Positions 23,702 through 31,323 of a stretch of DNA of 64,000 bases are shown one piece after another. The notes under the pieces are model-generated. The model had not been told where the DNA came from. It did not search any database and saw only the letters and a list, made by a program, of their open reading frames with translations. Made by a program: the position numbers and the translations under genes. The stretch is from Betaproteobacteria bacterium (GTDB taxonomy: Bacteria > Pseudomonadota > Gammaproteobacteria > Burkholderiales > SG8-41), in NCBI GenBank assembly GCA_025363575.1, contig JANYDM010000007.1:57711-121710 (forward strand), written 5' to 3'. Numbering within the stretch: the first letter of the stretch is position 1; every line of letters starts with the position of its first letter.

Positions 23702-24802
23702 TCACTGCGGCGTGAATTTCTGGACGCGCCTGCCATATCCGGCCTCCGCGGTGTAGATATTGCCTTTCGAGTCGATCGCCATGTTGTGCAGCGAACGGAA
23801 TTCGCCGGCCATGCGCCCGGGGCGCCCGAAACTGCCGATCTTGCGCCCGTCCTCGCGCTGCAGCACGTTGATTTCGGAGTTCGAGCCGTCGGCGATAAAG
23901 ATAAAACGCTCGCCGGCATCGCGCGACGTCACGAGGTCGGCGATCGGGCCGCTCAGCGTCTGCGGATCGATGAAGAACTCGCGCACGTATGTACCGTCAC
24001 GCAGGAACACCTGGATACGATTGTTCGGGCGGTCGCAAACGTAGAGCAGGCCGTCGCGCGTGCGGCGCACGCAATGCGGGTTGCCGAACTGCTTCGACGG
24101 CGCGGCGCCGGGGACGTAATTCGGCATTGTGTCGTCGCGCGGAACGGCGCCGTACGCGCCCCAGTGCCGCTTGTATTCGCCGGTGGCTGCGTTGAACACG
24201 ATCACGCGGTGGTTGCCGTAGCCGTCGCCGACATATATCTCGTTGGCAGCACCATCAGACTCGATTGCCGCGGGGCGACCCAGCTGCGTGCGGCTGTTGC
24301 TGCCTTCGGATTTGCCGGCCTTGCCGATCTGCATGATGAAGCGGCCGTCGCGCGTGAACTTGAGCACCTGCCCGTCGAGCGGGTCGTTGCCCGAAATCCA
24401 CACGTTGCCCTGCCAGTCGACGTGGATGCCGTGCTCGTTCTTCGGCCAGTCGTAGCCGGCGCCGGGGCCGCCCCAGCCCTGCACGTAGCGGCCGTCCTGG
24501 TCGAATTCCATCACGGGCGGCGCCGCCGCGCAGCAGCGGTTGAGCGGCGGTTTTTTCTGCGCGCCCTGATCGTCCTCGAGCAGCGTGTTCGGGCGGTGCA
24601 GCACCCACACATGGTCGCGGCTGTCGACCGCCACGCTTGAAACCTGGCCCCAGATCCAGTTGTCTTTCAGCGGCTGCGGCCAGTAAGCGTCCACCTTGTC
24701 CTGCGGCGCGGCGCCGCCGGTTTGCAGATTTGCGCACCCGGCGACGCCCGCGGCCGCAAACGCCGCAGCGACTGCGTACGTTTTCCAATTGTTGGATTGC
24801 AT
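23702..24802 (-). CDS. NHL-repeat beta-propeller lipoprotein
   Basis: Start at the ATG at 24802 gives 366 residues with a lipobox GVAGC (Cys23). The body is a six-bladed NHL propeller: QVSSVAVDSRDHVWVLHRP, HGIHVDWQGNVWISG, RPAAIESDGAANEIYVGDGYGNHRV, PHCVRRTRDGLLYVCDRPNNRI, and MAIDSKGNIYTAEAGYGRRVQKF. Similar proteins are related to the peptidyl-amidoglycolate lyase fold but usually lack proof of activity. A CC pair in NRCCAAAPP may form a disulfide. It sits between a deaminase and the lipoprotein pair, all on the same strand with short gaps. Confidence 0.85.
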   Translation of the reverse strand: MQSNNWKTYAVAAAFAAAGVAGCANLQTGGAAPQDKVDAYWPQPLKDNWIWGQVSSVAVDSRDHVWVLHRPNTLLEDDQGAQKKPPLNRCCAAAPPVMEFDQDGRYVQGWGGPGAGYDWPKNEHGIHVDWQGNVWISGNDPLDGQVLKFTRDGRFIMQIGKAGKSEGSNSRTQLGRPAAIESDGAANEIYVGDGYGNHRVIVFNAATGEYKRHWGAYGAVPRDDTMPNYVPGAAPSKQFGNPHCVRRTRDGLLYVCDRPNNRIQVFLRDGTYVREFFIDPQTLSGPIADLVTSRDAGERFIFIADGSNSEINVLQREDGRKIGSFGRPGRMAGEFRSLHNMAIDSKGNIYTAEAGYGRRVQKFTPQ

Positions 24803-24837
24803 GTTATCCCCGTCCTGATTTTTATAATTTATTTCGC

Positions 24838-25320
24838 TCACCCGCCGGGTTTTGCCGCGGCCTGTTCGCGCATCCATTGTAAACGCAGATCGACGCATTG
24901 TTGCTCGAGCACGCCAGTAACGACATCGAGCCTGCGCCGGGTCAGCGCAAGAAACGTTTCCACCGAATAATCGCCGGTATCGAGCCGCTTCAGCGCGGCA
25001 TGGCGCGCGCCCAGCACCAGCCGCTCGATTTTCGCTTCGAGCATCATCCACAAGCACATCGGGCACGGCTCAAGCGTGCAGTACAGGGTCGCGCCGGCGA
25101 GTTCGAGCGTATCCAGCTTGCGGCAGGCGGCGCGTATCGCCGCCACTTCGGCGTGCGCGCTCGGGTCGCGGTCGCCGTATATGGTGTTACGCCCACGGGC
25201 GAGAATCTCTCCGTCGCGCACGATCAGCGCCGCCACCGGCCGGTTACCTGCCGCGTAGGCAGCGCGCGCATCCTCAAATGCAAGCTCCATGTACTGCAGG
25301 GGGTCCATCGCTTCGCTCAA
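24838..25320 (-). CDS. Nucleoside/guanine deaminase-family enzyme
   Basis: This is a zinc hydrolase of the cytidine deaminase superfamily. The 160-residue sequence has HAE at 56-58 (zinc His and proton-shuttle Glu) and PCPMC at 85-89 (two zinc cysteines) in the CTLEPCPMCLWMML context. RPVAALIVRDGEILARGRN is the usual N-terminal strand. The full-length tRNA adenosine deaminase TadA is similar but would normally be a housekeeping gene elsewhere; guanine deaminase or a related base deaminase is an equal possibility. It lies 12 bases after the broken TctC gene and 35 bases before the NHL lipoprotein, likely in one operon. Confidence 0.85.
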   Translation of the reverse strand: MSEAMDPLQYMELAFEDARAAYAAGNRPVAALIVRDGEILARGRNTIYGDRDPSAHAEVAAIRAACRKLDTLELAGATLYCTLEPCPMCLWMMLEAKIERLVLGARHAALKRLDTGDYSVETFLALTRRRLDVVTGVLEQQCVDLRLQWMREQAAAKPGG

Positions 25321-25332
25321 TGCGTGAGGAGA

Positions 25333-26320
25333 TTAATCGACCCTCACGCCGGCGCGCTTGACGGCGGCGCCCCAGCGCGCGATTTCGCTTTTCAGGAATT
25401 CCATCGCTTCGCGCGGTGAATTTCCCAGCGGGTCGGCACCGCCGCGCGTCAGCAAGTCAATCATATCCCTGTCCTTCAATGCCTTCAGGGTCTCGATGTT
25501 GATCTTGTTGACAACCGCTGGCGGCGTCTTGCCCGGCACCAGAATCATGTACCACGACGTAGCTTCGTAGCCGGGCACACCCGATTCGGCAACTGTCGGC
25601 ACGTCGGGCAGCGTAGCCGCGCGTTTTGGCGATGTTACGGCGAGCACGCGAAGGCGGCCGCCTTCGACCGCGCCTATCATCGCGAGCAGCGGATTGATGT
25701 AAAGCTGGACGCGGCCGCTGATGAGATCGGGCAGCGCCGGGCCGGTGCCTTTGTATGGAACGTGGCTCAGTTCGATACCCGTCATGCCGCTCAACATTTC
25801 AGCCGCGAGATGCGACGCCGAGCCGGGGCCCGACGATGCATAGGAGATCTCGCGCGGCTTCGCCTTGGCCAGCGCGATCAGCTCGCGAACATTCTTTCTT
25901 GACCGGCAGCGACGCCGGCACCACCATGACGAGGGGCTGCGTCGCGATCACCGTTACCGGCAGGAGATCGCGTACCGCGTCGTACGGCAATCGGGTCATC
26001 AGCGTCGCATTGATCGCGTGCGAGGGATTGACGAGCACCATGGTATGGCCATCCGGCGTAGCTTTCGCCACCAGATCGATGCCGATCGTCATGCCTGCGC
26101 CCGGCCGGTTGTCGACCACCACCTGCTGGCCCCACGCCGCCGAATATTTGATGCCCAGCGCGCGCGCCAGTGGGTCGGAGCCGCCGCCGGTCGCGGTCGG
26201 GACGATGAAGCGTATCGGTTTGGTCGGGAAAGCCTGATCCGCGGCATGCGCGCCAAGCGTGGCCGCGGCGCAGGTGCAGACAGCGGCGGCGCACAGAACT
26301 TCAAGCCGAAAATTTTTCAT
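25333..26320 (-). pseudogene. TctC/Bug-family gene broken by a 4-base tandem duplication (copy 5)
   Basis: Two frames together encode one TctC protein. The first (from 26320) carries the signal peptide MKNFRLEVLCAAAVCTCAAA, the ligand loop PTATGGGSDPLARALG and DNRPGAGMTIG, and runs correctly to LPVK. The second picks up at VRELIALAKAKPREISYASSG and continues through HVPYKGTGPA to the normal C-terminus. The break is at 25892-25899, where TTCTTTCT on the plus strand is an exact 4-base duplication; removing one unit restores VKNVREL, the usual family sequence. The rest of the gene has no other damage, so the loss looks recent. Confidence 0.88.
25892..25899. repeat. 4-bp tandem duplication that causes the frameshift in copy 5
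   Basis: The plus strand reads TTCT twice in succession. Deleting one copy restores a continuous reading frame in the solute-binding gene. Slipped-strand replication is the simple cause. Confidence 0.75.
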
Positions 26321-26342
26321 AGACGATTACCAACGAAGATGT

Positions 26343-27365
26343 TCATACGGTTGCGACCGGCGTCACCGGCGAGCCTGCCGCGCCCGGCATGCGCAGCGGC
26401 GGCGCGGTCAGCAGGAAGCGGCTGCGTTTGTTCGCGCGCAGCCAGGCGGCAAGTTCACTCAGATACCACAATTCGCCGAGGTGAATGCCGAGCTTCACCA
26501 GGCAATGCTCGTGCAGCGGCAACTGCGCGCCGCGATGGGCGAGGCGCGGATCGGCACCCAGCGTCGACGATCTTTCCACCGCAAGATTGTCGGCGGCGAT
26601 AGCGGCGATGCCGCTGTCCGCTATCCATTCGAGCAACCGCTTGTCGTATCCGTCGAGCACGGTGCATTGCGTCTTGATGGCATTGTCGAGCTTGCCGTTC
26701 GCATCGCGTATCAACTGGCCGAGGCCGGTGTGCAGGCACAGGATATCGCCTTCCTCCACCGTTACCGCATCCTCTTTCATCACGCGCTCCAGCATTTCCA
26801 TGGTCACCGCAACGCGCTCGTCCCTGAAATGATGGCGCAGGTCGATCATTACGGCGCGCCCCTGCACGCCCGTTGCAGCCATTTCCTCGACGGACAAAGC
26901 AATGGCGCCGAGTTCGCCATGCAGTCCGCGGCCGGCGTCATCGACCAGATGAAACCCGTTGTACGAGACTTTCTCGGCCACGCCGTCGCCGTCGGCATCG
27001 AACATCGTGCCCTTGTGGGCGAAGCCGTCCCAATGCGTCGAATACTGCGAATAGAGCATGATCGCCTCGTCGGAGCCGACGTCGGTGTACCGCGGGTCGG
27101 CTTCCTGCATCGCGAGGTTGAAATAGACCTCGCCCCCCGGCTTGAACACGGGGTGGAACGCCGGCGGGAAGCGGCCCTGGTTGAGCACATTGCCGCCGGG
27201 CAGGTTGAGCGGATGCGAGAGACAGAACACCTCGCCGGTTTTGACTTCCTGCAAGGCGCGCAGACGGCGTTCCGCGGTGAGCAGGTTCATGCGCCCATGC
27301 TGATCGTCGTCACCGAATTCGCCCCAGTTCGAACCGGCAGGGCGATCTTTCCAGCGTTTGGACAT
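26343..27365 (-). CDS. Cyclase-family metal-dependent hydrolase
   Basis: This PF04199-type family includes kynurenine formamidase and related amide or ester hydrolases. The 340-residue protein has the metal motif as STHWDGFAHKG (the family pattern HxGTHxDxPxH with variations), preceded by LYSQY and followed by a second set of conserved segments: VMIDLRHHF, VEEGDILCLHTGLGQL, IAAIAADNLAVE and HEHCLVKLGIHLGELW. No signal peptide, so it is cytoplasmic. It is 22 bases upstream of the decayed TctC gene, and the two probably formed a binding-protein plus hydrolase operon with the deaminase. Confidence 0.85.
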   Translation of the reverse strand: MSKRWKDRPAGSNWGEFGDDDQHGRMNLLTAERRLRALQEVKTGEVFCLSHPLNLPGGNVLNQGRFPPAFHPVFKPGGEVYFNLAMQEADPRYTDVGSDEAIMLYSQYSTHWDGFAHKGTMFDADGDGVAEKVSYNGFHLVDDAGRGLHGELGAIALSVEEMAATGVQGRAVMIDLRHHFRDERVAVTMEMLERVMKEDAVTVEEGDILCLHTGLGQLIRDANGKLDNAIKTQCTVLDGYDKRLLEWIADSGIAAIAADNLAVERSSTLGADPRLAHRGAQLPLHEHCLVKLGIHLGELWYLSELAAWLRANKRSRFLLTAPPLRMPGAAGSPVTPVATV

Positions 27366-27437
27366 GAGAGTGCCTGACTGAAGGTTTTAGTGCGGGATGC
27401 GAATTATGTCAGCGGCGGATGCAGCCGGCCTGCCGCG

Positions 27438-27962
27438 TCAGTTCAGCACTCGCGGCGCGGCTTCGTCCGCGGCGGCGGGCGCACCTGTCGGCAGCGTCAG
27501 CATCATGTCCCATTCGGCTTTCGCCGTGACATCCTGCAAGAGCTTGCACAGTCCGTGCAGCAGAATGTCGTCGAGCGCGAGCGTCACGCCCTGACCATGG
27601 TGCGGCAACAGCATGAGCACGTGCTTGCCCTGCTCATTGCGGCCGGTATTGATGCGCGCGACCACCAGCGGTTCCGCGCCGAGCGGGCGCTCGCGGCCCG
27701 CTTCGTCATACGGCTTGGAAAAATTCGCTTTCGACAGCGCCTGCTCGCGTTCCATGCCCAGCAACGCCTGGCGCGCTTCAGGCAGCGGCTGCTGCGCTAT
27801 GCGCGGCACCGACTCGACCATCTTCACCAGCAGCGGCCACAAGAGTTTTACGCAGCGCCGCGTCAGCCACAGCAGAATTTCGCTGCGCTCGCCGCTCGCC
27901 AGCCGCATCAGCAGCCGGTCCTGCTCCGGGTTGAACTCGATCCTGATCTGCTCGAGGTTCAA
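27438..27962 (-). CDS. Unknown protein coupled to a Ser/Thr kinase
   Basis: The start is a TTG at 27962 that overlaps the kinase stop codon as TTGA, the hallmark of reinitiation. The 174-residue product begins NLEQIRIEFNPEQDRLLMRL and has a helical core with ILLWLTRRCVKLLWPLLVKM, VPRIAQQPLPEARQALLGME and a later HVLMLLPHHGQGVTLALDDI segment. No signal peptide. The tight coupling makes a functional link with the kinase likely, for instance as a substrate or regulator, but no domain is recognised. Confidence 0.65.
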   Translation of the reverse strand: MNLEQIRIEFNPEQDRLLMRLASGERSEILLWLTRRCVKLLWPLLVKMVESVPRIAQQPLPEARQALLGMEREQALSKANFSKPYDEAGRERPLGAEPLVVARINTGRNEQGKHVLMLLPHHGQGVTLALDDILLHGLCKLLQDVTAKAEWDMMLTLPTGAPAAADEAAPRVLN

Positions 27963-28777
27963 GCCGTTACCTTGATCGCGCGCAATGCTTCGGCGAATTT
28001 CGCGACGTCCTGGAATCGACCCTGCGGGTTCTTCGCCAGCGCGCGCGCAACGATGGCGTCGAATTCCGGCGGCACTTTGGGATTGAGCTGTGATGGCCGC
28101 ACCGCCGGCTCGGTCACGATGCGGGTCAGCAGCACGTGGTCCTTGCATGGCGGGCGCTCGAACGGCGTCTGCCCGGTCAGCATCTCGAACAGCACCACAC
28201 CGAGCGAAAAAATATCCGTGCGATAGTCGAGGATCTGGCCCTGTGCCTGCTCCGGCGACATGTATTTCGGCGTTCCGATAACGGTGCCGGTGCGCGTCAG
28301 GTCCGACATCGGCAGATGCGCAAGGCCGAAGTCGCCGATTTTGGCGACGTTCATCGGCGCAATCAATATGTTCGAGGGCTTGATATCGCGATGGAAGATG
28401 CCGTTGCTGTGCAGACATTTCAGTCCGTCCGCAACCTGCGCTGTCAGGCTGATGACGGTTTCCAACGGCAGCGGCGGCGGGCGGTTCATCAACTTGTAGA
28501 GCGAGTCCTTGACGAGCTCCATGACGATGCCAATGCCGTCGCCGAAACTGCCGGCGTCGAATATCGTCACGATATTAGGATGCGACACGCCCGCGGCCGC
28601 CCGTGCGTCGACCAGGAACCTGTCCTTCAGTTCGGCGTAGATGCCGCCGCGGTTGAATTTCTTGTAGAGCTTGATGGCGACGTGTCGCCGCAAATTCCTG
28701 TCGTACGCGGCGTAGACTTCGCTGGTTGAGCCTTCCCCCAGCTTTTCGCGCAATTCGAAGCGCGTTTTGAGCGACAT
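27959..28777 (-). CDS. Soluble Ser/Thr protein kinase, Hanks type
   Basis: The 272-residue protein is a bare kinase domain. It has the glycine loop LGEGSTSEVYAAYD (13-26), the invariant lysine in VAIK (K36), HRDIKPSN (129-136, catalytic loop), DFG at 149-151, and SPEQAQG in place of APE at 174-180. Every catalytic residue expected of an active kinase is there. There is no membrane anchor and no C-terminal sensory domain, unlike PknB-like kinases with PASTA repeats. Downstream is a translationally coupled unknown gene; upstream, same strand, is a GGDEF cyclase. Targets are not predictable. Confidence 0.93.
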   Translation of the reverse strand: MSLKTRFELREKLGEGSTSEVYAAYDRNLRRHVAIKLYKKFNRGGIYAELKDRFLVDARAAAGVSHPNIVTIFDAGSFGDGIGIVMELVKDSLYKLMNRPPPLPLETVISLTAQVADGLKCLHSNGIFHRDIKPSNILIAPMNVAKIGDFGLAHLPMSDLTRTGTVIGTPKYMSPEQAQGQILDYRTDIFSLGVVLFEMLTGQTPFERPPCKDHVLLTRIVTEPAVRPSQLNPKVPPEFDAIVARALAKNPQGRFQDVAKFAEALRAIKVTA

Positions 28778-28947
28778 GCGGAAATTTCCCTGGAATTATT
28801 GCCGGATTGCGGCCAATTATCCCTGCGTCCGCTGGAATTGACCACTGCCGCGTATTCAATGGAATTCTGCCTGCGATTGGCGCAGTCGGCAGACAGCTTC
28901 GCGGCGGGGCTACGCCGGGTTCGGCGCGACGGAATGGGACGCCGCGC

Positions 28948-30462
28948 TCAGGCGCCGATGACGCGATTTTTGCCCGCGCGCTTGGCCAGATACATCGCCT
29001 GGTCGGCGCGCTTGATGGCGTCCTGGCCCGATTCGTTCGCCGCGAGTTGCGCGACCCCGGCACTGAAGGTAATGAGTATCTTCTCGCCGCCCGCCAGAAA
29101 AAACCGTTTCGTCAGCGCGCGCTGCAGCCGCGTCATCGCCTCGAGGCCCTGTTCCAGCGGGGTATCGGGCAACAACAGCACGAATTCCTCGCCGCCGTAG
29201 CGCGCCAGCGTGTCCTGCGGGCGCATGCTATCGCGCGTCACCGTGACGAGATGGGTAAGCGCTACGTCGCCGGTTTCGTGGCCCTTGCTGTCGTTCAGCT
29301 TCTTGAAATTGTCGATGTCGAGCAGCGCCATGCACAACGGCGTTTCTTTGCGCCTGACGTCGGCGAGTTCGCGCTCGAGCGCCTCGTCGAGTCCCTTGCG
29401 GTTGAGCGCGCCCGTCAGCGTGTCGTGCCGGGCCTGGGCGCTTACGTTGTCGAGCTCTTCGTGCAGCTTGGCAATTTCCGCCTCTGTCGCATTGACCTTC
29501 TCGCGCATGCTCGTCAGTTCTTCGCGCACATTCTTCATTTCGCAGGCGATGCCGCGCGTGGCGCTCAGCACGTCTTTCATAACGGGCGCGAACTCCTCGA
29601 CCGATTTGGCCGATTCCATCAAACGAGCGCTTGTCTCCATGCGGTTGTGATATGCGCTGGTCGACTCGGTCATCGTCGCGAGCCGCTCGATGAATGACCC
29701 CAGCATCTGGCGCATCTGCGCCTGCGCCTCGAGCGCGCGCCCTTTCGCCTCGACCTGCTTGAACATCACGTCTTTCAGACGGCGCTCGACGTCGTCAAGG
29801 CGGCGCAAGGTCAGCGGGGGAGTGGCGGCCGCCAGCAGCCCGTCGATCTGGCGCTTGAGCCAGTTGTCGTCGCGGCTCAGCTCGCCGATGTTGCCTATGA
29901 TGAGATGCAGCAGTTTCAGCAGCGTCGCCCTGATCTCAGCCTGGTCCTCCGCAGCGAACGAGAGCCGGTGCGTGAAATTGCCGAGCATGGCCTTGAGCGC
30001 AGCCGCATCCGGCGCCGGCTCGCGCACCGCCTTGAGCACCTGCGCGACCTGTTCTGCGAACCGCGCGTCATCGCTGCCCAGCGCGGGCAGCGCATTTTCG
30101 ACCACGCGCGCCAGCTGCTCGAGCAACTCGCCCGCCAATGCCTGCGTACCAACGCGCGATATGCCGACAGCGCCTGCCGCAGCGGCACTCGTAAAGCCGA
30201 CCAATGCAGCCTGCACCGCGTCCCAGTCAGATTGCGCGATCGCCCGATCGAGCGCTTCTCTTTGCCTGTGCTGCGCGGGAATTTTGGCAGGCATGGCCTG
30301 CGCCACTGCGCGCAACTCGTCGGCCGGAAACGGCGCGATGTTCGGCACGCCCGCGATTTCGCTATAGACCGCCTGGTAGTGGTCGGGGGTCGGCATCAGC
30401 TTGCGCGTAGTCAGCTTCATCAGCGTTTCGCGCGCGATCTCGAACGGTTTTTTTTCAGCCAT
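28948..30462 (-). CDS. GGDEF diguanylate cyclase with helical N-terminal sensor
   Basis: Start chosen at the ATG at 30462, giving 504 residues. Residues 1-340 are helical and Ala-rich, with no membrane span; a conserved N-terminal segment FEIARETLMKLTTRKLMPTPDHYQAVYSEIAG is followed by a long coiled coil ending in KVNATEAEIAKLHEELDNVS. The cyclase domain follows: HDTLTGALNRKGLDEAL, MALLDIDNFKKLND, the active site GGEEF at 423-427, and an inhibitory I-site RPQD five residues before it. It should make c-di-GMP and be feedback inhibited. Activation probably uses the cytoplasmic N-terminal bundle. Confidence 0.92.
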   Translation of the reverse strand: MAEKKPFEIARETLMKLTTRKLMPTPDHYQAVYSEIAGVPNIAPFPADELRAVAQAMPAKIPAQHRQREALDRAIAQSDWDAVQAALVGFTSAAAAGAVGISRVGTQALAGELLEQLARVVENALPALGSDDARFAEQVAQVLKAVREPAPDAAALKAMLGNFTHRLSFAAEDQAEIRATLLKLLHLIIGNIGELSRDDNWLKRQIDGLLAAATPPLTLRRLDDVERRLKDVMFKQVEAKGRALEAQAQMRQMLGSFIERLATMTESTSAYHNRMETSARLMESAKSVEEFAPVMKDVLSATRGIACEMKNVREELTSMREKVNATEAEIAKLHEELDNVSAQARHDTLTGALNRKGLDEALERELADVRRKETPLCMALLDIDNFKKLNDSKGHETGDVALTHLVTVTRDSMRPQDTLARYGGEEFVLLLPDTPLEQGLEAMTRLQRALTKRFFLAGGEKILITFSAGVAQLAANESGQDAIKRADQAMYLAKRAGKNRVIGA

Positions 30463-30636
30463 TTCCAGTGCCTGCAGGATAGGCGGTGCAGCGCGTGCGG
30501 ACGGGCCCGCGCCATCGACCGGCAACTGGATTTTCCCCCGTGCTTACGCGGGGCAAGCATGGATTAGAGGGCAATAGGCAGGCTTATTGCGCGCTCACCT
30601 ATCGCGGGAATTGCCGCGAGGGCAGCACCGTCGGAA

Positions 30637-31116
30637 TCAGCGCACGCGGCTTTCGGCGGCAGTGGAGCTCGGCGGCTGGCGGTTATAGGTAAACCGCGGC
30701 TGCGGCTGTGGCAGGCGGCGATATGGAATAACGGCGACTCCCGGCTGATACGCCGAGACGTTGTAAATATCCTCGCAGCCCAGGCGCCCCGACAGCACGC
30801 ATTTCTCGTATCCCGACTGCGCCGTGGATATCTGGCCGACTGCGGGACGCTGCGTCTCGGGCTCGCGCATCGCGCGCAACTCGCGCTCGCGCATCGCCTT
30901 GACCGATTGCAGGAAACTGTCGTCAGGCGTGTAAACGGAAATCGTGCTTTCGACGCGCGCGACCTTGTTCGCAGCGGCGGCAGCCGGGCGCTCGTTCGAA
31001 TAGTTGGTGACACCGCGCTCGTCCACCCATTTGTAGAGCTCGGCCGACGCTGATGCCGTCGCGCACAATGCCGCCAGGCCGATGAGAAACTGTATACCGG
31101 TACGGCGGGTTCGCAT
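30637..31116 (-). CDS. DUF4124 domain periplasmic protein
   Basis: Start chosen at the ATG at 31116, so the 159-residue product has a signal peptide MRTRRTGIQFLIGLAALCAT, cleaved near ASA-EL. The DUF4124 domain is the short ELYKWVDERGVTNYSNERP element, found at the start of many proteobacterial envelope proteins. A charged helix (SVKAMRERELRAMREPE) and a proline- and tyrosine-rich tail with CVLSGRLGCEDI follow; the two cysteines may pair. Function of the family is not known. Confidence 0.75.
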   Translation of the reverse strand: MRTRRTGIQFLIGLAALCATASASAELYKWVDERGVTNYSNERPAAAAANKVARVESTISVYTPDDSFLQSVKAMRERELRAMREPETQRPAVGQISTAQSGYEKCVLSGRLGCEDIYNVSAYQPGVAVIPYRRLPQPQPRFTYNRQPPSSTAAESRVR

Positions 31117-31323
31117 GGCGGTGACTTTACTCCCGGCGCACGGTGCAATGCAACGGGCACGGACAAACACCGCGCGGACGTTGATTAACTTCCTGTAGAC
31201 GCTGGCAGCCGCGCGCGTACTAAAAGCGAAGGGCATGCAGCCCGAATCATAACGGACGCGACGCTTGACTGAAGACTGCCTGCGGCGTGCTGACTAACTA
31301 ACGCCGGCGCCGGCTGATGACTT

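Noticed and set aside
23786..24640. A 284-codon plus-strand frame across the NHL lipoprotein
   Set aside because: Alanine- and valine-rich shadow of the propeller repeats; no ribosome-binding site or known fold.
27963..28418. The upstream extension of the gene at 27438 into the kinase region
   Set aside because: This part overlaps the kinase in another frame and has Arg/Ala shadow composition; the TTG that overlaps the kinase stop codon is the more likely start.
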